In this document: in pieces, positions 1 to 8,305 of the stretch
Layout of the letters: the number at the start of each line of letters is the position of its first letter
Position numbering within the stretch: the stretch's first letter is position 1
Source: Bryobacterales bacterium
GTDB taxonomy: Bacteria > Acidobacteriota > Terriglobia > Bryobacterales > Bryobacteraceae
Assembly: GCA_020853155.1 (NCBI GenBank)
Contig: JADYZL010000034.1
Coordinates: 1-11,266, forward strand
Reading direction: 5' to 3'
DNA length: 11,266 nt
The notes under the pieces: model-generated
Database searches by the model: none
Told to the model about the DNA's origin: nothing
What the model saw: the letters and a program-made list of their open reading frames with translations, nothing else
Program-made: the position numbers and the translations under genes

Positions 1-1376
1 TACCACTTCAGTACCGGGTCCCCATTCGCCTCCGCCAGCGTATCGGCCAGCACGCCGGCAGATTCATTCGGGCGATGATACGCGCTGTCGCCGAACCCTC
101 CGCTCGGCGCGTATGGAGGGATGAAATAGAGACCGAAATAGCCGGTATTTTGAAAAAATGGCTTCTTGAAGAGATCGGTCCCGGTGGCCTGCCGCAGGGC
201 GACCGCGAAGTTTGCGTGGCTATAGATGTAGAAAGACCAGTAGCTCAACCCCTGAGACCAGCCCCCATCGTCGCCGCCGAAGCTCGGGTAAGAAGTGAGT
301 TCGGCGCGCAGCACATAATCGAGCCACTGCTCGGCCTCCGGGATATCGCCGAGAAACGAGAGTCCGGCGGTTCCCAGAAACGCGATTGCACGGCCGGAAT
401 GATTGCCGAACGGATGGGAGAGGAAATCCTCCTTCTCCAGCACGCGCAGCACTTGATTCCCACGCTCCGTCATCGAAGCAAGAACCGTCCGCCGCTCTTC
501 GGGCGTAAGGGTATCGCCAATCCAATCCCACGCGAGCGACATCCGCTCGAGCATCGGCATCGACGCTTCATCGTTCCCGATGCCGCCGGAGGGAAGGCGC
601 AGGCCGTGGCTGGTAATGCCCTTTGGATCCCAAGAGGCCAGATTCAGCAGCCAGGCGCGCGCCGCCTCCCGATATTTCTCTTCGCCGGTCACCCGGTATG
701 CCAGAGCCACCCGCGCCACATGCGCACTGCCCTCCTTGCCGGGCGTGAAGGTGCGCATCCAATCTTCATCGCTGTCACCGAGAGTGGGCGGCTCGGGGTA
801 GAGTTTCTCCGTGAGCGCGGCATCGGCCGCCTCGCGCAGACGAACCCAGGAGGGCAGATTCCCGTTCGCCACCGCTGCCCGCAGCCGCTCCAGCCGCCCA
901 CCGCCGAGGTAGAGCCGGGGGCGCACTCCGGAGAGTTTCGCCTTCAACGCCTGTACGTCCGGCAGCAGCAACTCCGGCGCGGAGCCGGGCAGCGTAAAAC
1001 GCCGCGTCTTTGAGGCCCCCACGGATGCGCCTTTCTCGTCGAGGTAGACCACTTGCCATTGATAGTCGCCCGGCGACAGCTTCTGGAGGGGCGGGTACAC
1101 GGTGGAAGCCAGCGCCGCCGTGGCGAGGCCGTCCCTCGCGCCCTCGATCTTACGAACTTCGAGGCGATAACTCTTGGCTTTCTCGTTGGGTGTCCAGCAG
1201 AAACCCGGCGGGTTCACGTTCACCGTCTGCGCGTCTGCCGGATACGCGTCGAGATCTTTGGCGAGCGGCGCGCGCTCGATCACGGCGAGTGAGTCTGTCC
1301 ATGGGATAGGCGCCTTGCCACAACTCAGCGCAATCAACCCCATCAACACGAGGAAGCACGAGGAAAACCGATACAT
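1..1376 (-). CDS. DUF4962/heparinase II-like lipoprotein, 3' end cut by window edge
   Basis: The reading frame is open from the ATG at 1376 to the left edge, giving 458 residues with no stop. The N-terminus has a hydrophobic segment (about residues 8-18) ending in LIALSC, a lipobox-like site with Cys19, so this is probably a secreted lipoprotein. Residues about 45-130 resemble the fibronectin-like N-domain of DUF4962 proteins (NPPGFCW near 55-61). From about 150 an alpha/alpha-toroid of heparinase II/III type follows, with PRLYLGGG near 153, HPFGNHSGRA at 321-330 and a DDGGWSQGLSYWSFY stretch near 369-383. His and Tyr in these two stretches are candidates for lyase catalytic residues, by analogy with heparinase II. 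The C-terminal beta domain lies outside the window. It probably cleaves an acidic polysaccharide; the substrate cannot be read from the sequence. It starts 75 bases after the permease pair, on the same strand, with no Shine-Dalgarno sequence. Confidence 0.82.
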   Translation of the reverse strand, partial: MYRFSSCFLVLMGLIALSCGKAPIPWTDSLAVIERAPLAKDLDAYPADAQTVNVNPPGFCWTPNEKAKSYRLEVRKIEGARDGLATAALASTVYPPLQKLSPGDYQWQVVYLDEKGASVGASKTRRFTLPGSAPELLLPDVQALKAKLSGVRPRLYLGGGRLERLRAAVANGNLPSWVRLREAADAALTEKLYPEPPTLGDSDEDWMRTFTPGKEGSAHVARVALAYRVTGEEKYREAARAWLLNLASWDPKGITSHGLRLPSGGIGNDEASMPMLERMSLAWDWIGDTLTPEERRTVLASMTERGNQVLRVLEKEDFLSHPFGNHSGRAIAFLGTAGLSFLGDIPEAEQWLDYVLRAELTSYPSFGGDDGGWSQGLSYWSFYIYSHANFAVALRQATGTDLFKKPFFQNTGYFGLYFIPPYAPSGGFGDSAYHRPNESAGVLADTLAEANGDPVLKW

Positions 1377-1383
1377 CGTTGTT

Positions 1384-1389
1384 ATTCTA
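1384..1389 (-). promoter_or_regulatory. -10-like TAGAAT just before the lipoprotein gene
   Basis: TAGAAT on the minus strand differs from TATAAT at one base and ends 7 bases before the ATG at 1376. I see no convincing -35 box. If used, it would start transcription at or next to the A of the start codon, giving a leaderless message, which fits the missing ribosome binding site. The 75-base gap also holds two short perfect inverted repeats, 1401-1411 (GGATC, 1-base centre) and 1418-1430 (TCGCA, 3-base loop). Neither is followed by a T-run, so neither is a clear terminator. Confidence 0.3.
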
Positions 1390-1451
1390 ATCCGAGACCA
1401 GGATCTGATCCGCACATTCGCAACCTGCGACGAGCGTCTGCCCCCGCGAGG

Positions 1452-4009
<2,558 letters not shown>

Positions 4010-4216
4010 GCGGGAGCTACCTACTCAGGTTAACGGGAATCCGGTTTTCCGGCAAATGGCGCACCAGAGACTGGCATTTCCGGCATCTCGCGGTTTGGTT
4101 GCCTCTCCCCCGCAAGACGATTCCACCGCCTGCGAATTCCCGTTGAATGACTATACGGATGCAGCCCCGAAAATGTTCGCGGATCCCATACAAATCCTCG
4201 AAATCCGGGGAACGGG
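4010..4216 (-). promoter_or_regulatory. Intergenic region before the permease pair: candidate promoter and structured leader
   Basis: These 207 bases separate the dgoD-like gene from the first permease gene. A -10-like TATAGT lies at 4155-4150 (minus strand) with only a weak -35 (CGAACA, 3 of 6, 18-base spacer). If it works, transcription starts near 4143, at the first arm of a perfect 9-base inverted repeat, AACGGGAAT (4144-4136) and ATTCCCGTT (4040-4032). Inside the repeat is an imperfect hairpin at 4049-4083: three paired blocks (4, 5 and 4 bp) separated by two one-sided bulges. A weak GCGGT/ACCGC pair (4090-4094, 4125-4129) could form a third helix. The leader RNA could therefore close end to end around two hairpins, about 22 bases before the permease start. 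No known riboswitch is recognised. No convincing gene is in this gap. Confidence 0.3.
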
Positions 4217-5437
4217 CTACCAGTTCGCGTGGGTGCCGTCGGGCAGATGCATGGCGATATCGCGCCAGTCCGTGCCCTGCGCCGCGGCCCGCTCCACTTC
4301 CGCCCAATCGACCTCAATCCCCAGCCCCGCCTTTTCCGGGACGGCGATATGCGAGGAATCGTCCATGTCGAACGCGGGCCAGTCGGATTCGGCCACATAT
4401 CGAAGCCAGGGATCCACGTCCCCGCTCGCGCCGTGATCGTTGTAGTGGATGCCCTTGGACCATTCCATGATCCAACCCGCTGGGGATTGCGCCACCACGT
4501 GCAGAGACGCCGCGAAGGCGATCGCCGAAAGCGGACAATGCGGCGCCACCGCGATTCCGTTGGCGGAGGCGAGCGCGGCGATGTCTGCCGTGGGCTGGAT
4601 GCCGCCCACGTGTACCAGATCCGGTTGCAGGATATGCACGCCTTTGGCCGCCACCACGTCGGAGAATTCGGCCACAGTGCACATTCGCTCGCCGGTGGCG
4701 ATGGGCACATGGGTGATCGCCGCAATCTCGGGAAGCCAGCGGTTATAGTCCGGCCGGACGGGCTCTTCATAAAAGAGCGGTTCCACAATCTCCAGTTCGC
4801 GGGCCAACCGCCGCGCATTCGGCACATTGCAGCGGCCATGGAAGTCAAACGCGATATCGATTTCAGGCCCCACCGCGGCGCGCACCGCCATCGCGCGCTC
4901 CACCGCGACGCGGACGCCGCCATAGCTGTCAATGGCGGCCATGGGCGGGCAGGCATTCAGCTTGAGGGCGAGCGCGCCCTGCTCCACCACCCGCGCGGCT
5001 TCTTCCGCTGACTCCTTGGCATCGTTGTTATTGCCGCCGGCCCAGCGGTAGACCTTCACTTTGTCGCGGATCTTCCCGCCCAGCATGCGATGGACCGGCT
5101 GTCCCGTCGCCTTGCCGTTGATGTCCCAGAGCGCCGTTTCAAGCCCCGCCAGCGCGGAGGCGAAGTGAGGGCCCGCATGGTAAAAATGATGGTTAAAGAT
5201 CCCGCGCGAGAGTCTCAGAAAATCCCGCGCGTCCTTGCCCAGAAAGTACTCGGAAAATTGGTGTACGAGCGCTTCCGTCGCTTCCAACTGCCCTTCGAGC
5301 GTGAACTCTCCGTAGCCCGTGATGCCCTGGTCTGTGAGAATGCGCAGCAGCCCCCAGCGTGGCGGCACCTTATGTGTTTCGATTCGTTCTATGCGAATGG
5401 GAAAACCGGGGCGGAGGGGGGTGGATGCGTCTTCCAT
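4217..5437 (-). CDS. dgoD: Enolase-superfamily dehydratase, D-galactonate dehydratase-like
   Basis: This 406-residue protein belongs to the mandelate racemase/muconate lactonizing group and resembles DgoD along its whole length. The enolase N-domain (about 15-125) carries VPPRWGLLRILTDQGITGYGE, and the barrel follows. Metal ligands are visible as Asp198 (DFHG), Glu224 (YEEPV) and Glu250 (ATGERM). Catalytic His200 and His300 (APHCPL) match the E. coli DgoD residues 183, 209, 235, 185 and 285 as I recall them, all with the same offset of 15. The reaction in DgoD is Mg2+-dependent removal of water from D-galactonate to give 2-keto-3-deoxy-galactonate. Another aldonate could be the real substrate. 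The offset comes from an N-terminal extension of about 15 residues. The gene sits 56 bases after queA, with no aldolase or kinase partner in the window. No good Shine-Dalgarno precedes the ATG. Confidence 0.88.
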   Translation of the reverse strand: MEDASTPLRPGFPIRIERIETHKVPPRWGLLRILTDQGITGYGEFTLEGQLEATEALVHQFSEYFLGKDARDFLRLSRGIFNHHFYHAGPHFASALAGLETALWDINGKATGQPVHRMLGGKIRDKVKVYRWAGGNNNDAKESAEEAARVVEQGALALKLNACPPMAAIDSYGGVRVAVERAMAVRAAVGPEIDIAFDFHGRCNVPNARRLARELEIVEPLFYEEPVRPDYNRWLPEIAAITHVPIATGERMCTVAEFSDVVAAKGVHILQPDLVHVGGIQPTADIAALASANGIAVAPHCPLSAIAFAASLHVVAQSPAGWIMEWSKGIHYNDHGASGDVDPWLRYVAESDWPAFDMDDSSHIAVPEKAGLGIEVDWAEVERAAAQGTDWRDIAMHLPDGTHANW

Positions 5438-5439
5438 TG

Positions 5440-5479
5440 TGGCTCACGGTATTGTATACGGTTGGCAACCCGCGAGCCA
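5440..5479 (-). promoter_or_regulatory. Composite inverted repeat at the queA-dgoD junction
   Basis: TGGCTCACGG (5440-5449) and CCGCGAGCCA (5470-5479) form a 10-pair stem. As minus-strand RNA the one mismatch becomes a G-U pair. The 20-base loop holds the 6-base palindrome GTATAC (within ATTGTATAC), and a second perfect palindrome, GGTTGGCAACC (5460-5470), overlaps the right arm. A -10-like TACAAT also lies here on the minus strand (5456-5451). The stem ends 2 bases before the dgoD ATG. It could be an operator, since the TTGTATAC core is like the half-sites of GntR-family regulators of sugar-acid genes, or an RNA element controlling dgoD translation. There is no T-run, so it is not a standard queA terminator. 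Confidence 0.4.
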
Positions 5480-5493
5480 GCGAAGAAACCGGA

Positions 5494-6561
5494 TTACAGG
5501 ATCAACATGCAATCCCCATACGAAAAAAAACGGTACTCCCGGGAAACCGCGTAATTGTAGGCCTTCAGCGTCAGATCCGTCCCGGCGAAGGCGCTCACCA
5601 GCATCAAGAGGCTGCTCTTCGGAAGGTGGAAGTTCGTCAGGAGCGCATCCACGGCCTGGAAGCGATAGCCGGGATACAGAAACAGGCTGGTCTCACCCGA
5701 GCCCGGATGAATGCGCCCGTCGCGGCATACGCTCTCCAGAGTGCGGGCGCTCGTCGTGCCCACGGCGATACGGCGTCTGGCCGCGTTGATGACGCTGGCC
5801 GCTTCCCCGCTCACCTCATAGCGCTCGGCATGCAGCCGGTTCCTCTCCACGACGTCCTCATGCAAGGGCTGAAACGTGCCGAGCCCCACATGGAGCGTCA
5901 CCACCGCGATCGAAGCCCCCGCGTCGCGGCAGGCGGCAAGCACTTCGGGCGTAAAGTGGAGGCCGGCCGTGGGCGCTGCCACGGAACCGCGATGGTCCGC
6001 GAACACGGTCTGGTAGCGATCCCGGTCTTCCGGAGAATCCGTTCGATGAATATACGGCGGCAGCGGTACATGGCCATGGCGCTCAATGAGGGGGAATAAT
6101 TCGTCTTCCACCTGGAAGCGGAGGGTTCGCTCCCCGAACTCGCCGCGCGCGAGGATCTCCGCGGTGAACCCCTCGGCGAAGGTAATGCGTTCGCCCACTG
6201 GCAGCTTGCGGCCCGGCCGCACCAGGGCGTTCCAAACCAGCGGATCGTCCGCGCTCTGGCGGGTAAGGAAGACTTCCACTTCACCGGAGAGATGCTCCGC
6301 ACGATGCCGGTTGTTCGCCCCCACCGGCAGCGCTTTCACGCCGCCGCGATGGCCGAACAGGCGGCAGGGGAACACGCGCGTGTCATTGAGGATCAGGCAA
6401 TCCCCAGGGCGGAGAAACTCGGGAAGGCTCCGGAATTGCGAATCCCGCCACTCTCCCAGCCGCCGGTCGAGCACCAGCATTCGTGAGGCGGCGCGATCTT
6501 GCAGCGGCTGTTGCGCAATGCGTTCCGCCGGGAGGAAATAATCGAAATCACTGACGTGCAT
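5494..6561 (-). CDS. queA: S-adenosylmethionine:tRNA ribosyltransferase-isomerase
   Basis: QueA transfers and rearranges the ribosyl part of S-adenosylmethionine onto preQ1 in tRNA, making epoxyqueuosine at wobble position 34 of the GUN-anticodon tRNAs (Asp, Asn, His, Tyr). It is cytoplasmic. The 355-residue length is near the family norm of about 340-360. The start (SDFDYFLPAERIAQQPLQDR, residues 4-23) is the family hallmark and fixes the ATG at 6561. Further signatures are LILNDTRVFPCRLFG (56-70), a VAAPTAGLHFTPEVL stretch in the middle, and TNFHLPKSSLLMLVSAFAG near the C-terminus. The zinc-ribbon gene ends 36 bases upstream on the same strand, so the two are probably co-transcribed. No other queuosine gene (tgt, queG, preQ1 synthesis) is in the window. 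No Shine-Dalgarno is evident. Confidence 0.97.
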   Translation of the reverse strand: MHVSDFDYFLPAERIAQQPLQDRAASRMLVLDRRLGEWRDSQFRSLPEFLRPGDCLILNDTRVFPCRLFGHRGGVKALPVGANNRHRAEHLSGEVEVFLTRQSADDPLVWNALVRPGRKLPVGERITFAEGFTAEILARGEFGERTLRFQVEDELFPLIERHGHVPLPPYIHRTDSPEDRDRYQTVFADHRGSVAAPTAGLHFTPEVLAACRDAGASIAVVTLHVGLGTFQPLHEDVVERNRLHAERYEVSGEAASVINAARRRIAVGTTSARTLESVCRDGRIHPGSGETSLFLYPGYRFQAVDALLTNFHLPKSSLLMLVSAFAGTDLTLKAYNYAVSREYRFFSYGDCMLIL

Positions 6562-6597
6562 AGACGGTTGAACAACGCATTCGCGAGAAGCGAAGGG

Positions 6598-7005
6598 CTA
6601 GCCGCGCACCTGGGAATTGACGCTCGGTTCGCTTTTAGCTTCCTCCGGCGGCGCGGCGGTTCCTTTCGAAGCATTCGGAAGATTAGGGAACAATCGCCGC
6701 GGGCGGAGGCTCACGAAGACATGCTGACACTCATAGCAACGATACGCATCGCCCCCCATCGTGAAGACGATTGCATGAAGCAGGGATGGGCGGAGGAAGG
6801 CCCGGTTCCAAACCTGCAGATGCTGAGAATAACATCGTGGACAATGCGCGACAATACAATGGGAGGCGGGCCATGCTCGCTCGCGGCGGCGTCTCCCGCA
6901 GCGGACACACTTGTAGAGTACATCGCCAAGCGCGTTCCGGATGTCATCAAGGATGCCGGCGGAGGTAATCAGCCATTTCTCTCCGCCACAGCGCTCACAC
7001 TCCAT
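6598..7005 (-). CDS. Small protein with two predicted zinc ribbons, function unknown
   Basis: I chose the ATG at 7005 (135 residues). It begins right at the first knuckle (MECERCGG) and has a GAGAG purine run 6-10 bases upstream. The frame stays open to 7260, but that extension would overlap tsaD by 165 bases and shows no domain. Cysteines lie at 3, 6, 33, 36, 50, 55, 58, 90 and 93. They make four CxxC knuckles (3/6, 33/36, 55/58, 90/93), enough for two treble-clef or ribbon zinc sites, plus an extra Cys50. A basic patch RRRRRER (38-43 region) follows the second knuckle, and residues 111-135 look disordered. RNA or DNA binding is plausible but not shown. I do not recognise the family. Being 36 bases upstream of queA and divergent from tsaD, it may be linked to tRNA work; this is inference from position only. 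Confidence 0.72.
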   Translation of the reverse strand: MECERCGGEKWLITSAGILDDIRNALGDVLYKCVRCGRRRRERAWPASHCIVAHCPRCYSQHLQVWNRAFLRPSLLHAIVFTMGGDAYRCYECQHVFVSLRPRRLFPNLPNASKGTAAPPEEAKSEPSVNSQVRG

Positions 7006-7071
7006 AGTTCTCTCTAATTTATCGCAACAGATGTTAAATCCAATCACGCAAATACAGGTCCCGCGGACGGG
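7006..7071. promoter_or_regulatory. Probable divergent promoter region, AT-rich
   Basis: Bases 7010-7055 are clearly richer in A and T than their surroundings and lie between two divergent genes, so promoters for both directions are expected here. The best hexamers are weak: TTAAAT at 7034-7039 for tsaD and GATAAA (minus strand, around 7020) for the zinc-ribbon gene. Neither has a good -35 partner, so exact start sites cannot be given. Confidence 0.35.
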
Positions 7072-7092
7072 CCCCCGCCCCACCCCAATCCC
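7072..7092 (-). promoter_or_regulatory. G-quadruplex motif directly before tsaD
   Basis: On the plus strand four C-runs (5, 4, 4 and 3 bases at 7072-7076, 7078-7081, 7083-7086 and 7090-7092) are spaced by 1, 1 and 3 bases. The minus strand therefore carries a canonical four-run G-quadruplex motif with very short loops, which usually means high stability. It ends 3 bases before the tsaD ATG. The tsaD message would carry the C-rich side and has no Shine-Dalgarno sequence there. Confidence 0.6.
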
Positions 7093-7095
7093 GCT

Positions 7096-8208
7096 ATGAC
7101 GCTCGACGCGCGCATTCTGGGCATAGAGACTTCCTGTGACGAAACGGCCGCTGCCGTGGTGGATGCGCGCGGCGCCGTGCATGCTTCCGTTGTCTCCTCG
7201 CAGCTCGATATTCACAGCGTCTACGGAGGCGTGGTGCCGGAACTGGCATCGCGGGAGCACCTGCGGAACATCGTGCCCGTAGTGCGCCAGGCGCTCGAAG
7301 AGGCGGATTGCGCGTACCGGGATCTCTCCGCAGTGGCCGTGACGGCCGGGCCGGGCTTGGCCGGTGCGCTGCTCGTGGGCATCACCTACGCGAAAGGCAT
7401 TTCATTCGCGGCGGGGATTCCCTTGATCGGGGTGAACCACCTCGAAGGGCATATCCACGCCGTGTTGCTTGATGCCATGCGCGAATCGCGAGAAATCGAG
7501 TTTCCCACGTTGGCGCTCATCGTGAGCGGCGGCCACACGCATCTCTATCTCGCCGAGCGGGGCGAGGGCGCGAATGATTTGCGCTACCGATTACTCGCGC
7601 GCACCAGGGACGACGCCATCGGCGAAGCCTACGACAAAGTGGCGGTCACCCTCGGCTTCGGCTATCCGGGCGGGCCGGTGATCGACAAACTTGCCGCCTA
7701 TGGCGTGCCTGCGAAGGAACCGTTCACGATTCCTTCAATGAAAGGGAACCCGCTCGATTTCAGTTTCAGTGGCTATAAGACCGCCGCCATCCGCTGGCGC
7801 GAAGCCCGTTTGCTCGATCGCGAAATACAGGCTCGCCGCGAACTGCGGGAGCGCTGCGCCGCGCCCACGCTCGAACAGTGGCTCGAAGTGACGCCGCGGG
7901 AAACGCTTGATCTGCTCGCCAGCTTCCAGCAAACGGCTGGGGATAACGTCGAAGCGAATTGCCGCGCCGCCCTCGCGCAAACCGGCGCACGCTCCTTGAT
8001 TGTCTCGGGCGGCGTAGCCTGCAACTCCGCACTGCGCGCGCGGCTCCGCGACTCCCGTTTCCCGGCGCCCGCATGGTTCCCGGAGCCGCAGCTTTCTACC
8101 GATAACGCCGTCATGATCGCGGCCGCCGCGTTTCCTCGCCTCGCCCGCAAGGAGTTTTCCGGCTATTCTCTCAACCCGCTACCGGGGATGCGGCTGGAGT
8201 CGGAATAG
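7096..8208 (+). CDS. tsaD: tRNA N6-adenosine threonylcarbamoyltransferase
   Basis: TsaD, with TsaB and TsaE, moves the threonylcarbamoyl group from TC-AMP to A37 of ANN-decoding tRNAs (t6A), a nearly universal modification. The ATG at 7096 is fixed by the family start ILGIETSCDETAAAVVD (7-23). The ASKHA-fold motifs are visible: metal ligands His115 and His119 (NHLEGH), SGGHTHLYL (144-152), DFSFSGYKTA (221-230), SGGVACNSALR (304-314) and Asp336 (STDNAVM), the third metal ligand. At 370 residues it is about 25-30 longer than usual. The extra length is an Arg/Glu-rich insert at roughly 234-265, between the SGYKTA strand and the ASFQ helix. TsaB and TsaE are not in the window. mrp follows after 97 bases in the same direction. 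Confidence 0.97.
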   Translation: MTLDARILGIETSCDETAAAVVDARGAVHASVVSSQLDIHSVYGGVVPELASREHLRNIVPVVRQALEEADCAYRDLSAVAVTAGPGLAGALLVGITYAKGISFAAGIPLIGVNHLEGHIHAVLLDAMRESREIEFPTLALIVSGGHTHLYLAERGEGANDLRYRLLARTRDDAIGEAYDKVAVTLGFGYPGGPVIDKLAAYGVPAKEPFTIPSMKGNPLDFSFSGYKTAAIRWREARLLDREIQARRELRERCAAPTLEQWLEVTPRETLDLLASFQQTAGDNVEANCRAALAQTGARSLIVSGGVACNSALRARLRDSRFPAPAWFPEPQLSTDNAVMIAAAAFPRLARKEFSGYSLNPLPGMRLESE

Positions 8209-8250
8209 CCCGGCATCCGCGCGCGGCGGAGCGTTTGGCCGGTGTCACGC

Positions 8251-8256
8251 TAGAAT
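8251..8256 (+). promoter_or_regulatory. -10-like TAGAAT upstream of mrp
   Basis: TAGAAT differs from the consensus at one base and would give a start near 8263, about 43 bases before the mrp ATG. No -35 box at a proper distance is visible. A purine-rich AGAGG (8288-8292) lies 13 bases before the ATG, a rather long spacing for a Shine-Dalgarno. The 97-base gap also contains a 10-base GC palindrome (8217-8226) with no T-run directly behind it. Confidence 0.3.
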
Positions 8257-8305
8257 CGTATTTTTAGCCGAGTGCATCCCAACAAGCAGAGGTTGAGCTA
8301 TTTTC

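Noticed and set aside
75..1013. 312-codon open frame on the plus strand opposite the heparinase-like gene
   Set aside because: Its composition is Arg/Pro/Gly-rich with no domain, typical of antisense of a GC-rich gene. The minus frame is continuous and carries family motifs.
4030..4956. 308-codon minus frame inside the dgoD-like gene
   Set aside because: It is a shifted-frame shadow: Arg/Pro/Ser/Trp-rich with no motif, whereas the overlapping frame has all dehydratase active-site residues.
5406..5424. G-rich stretch at the dgoD-like N-terminus as a quadruplex candidate
   Set aside because: It has only two long G-runs, and it codes for Pro/Arg residues on the minus strand.
6499..7017. 172-codon open frame on the plus strand opposite the zinc-ribbon gene
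   Set aside because: It overlaps the start of queA, has no recognisable motif and is the antisense of a frame with four regular CxxC knuckles.
7003..7260. In-frame upstream extension of the zinc-ribbon gene to an ATG at 7260
   Set aside because: It would overlap the tsaD start by 165 bases. The extension shows no domain and is rich in His/Arg/Gly as expected for antisense reading of tsaD, while the internal ATG at 7005 has a ribosome site and starts at the first zinc knuckle.
8217..8226. GC palindrome after tsaD as a terminator
   Set aside because: It is a 10-base self-complementary stretch with no loop room, and the nearest T-rich bases are more than 30 bases away.
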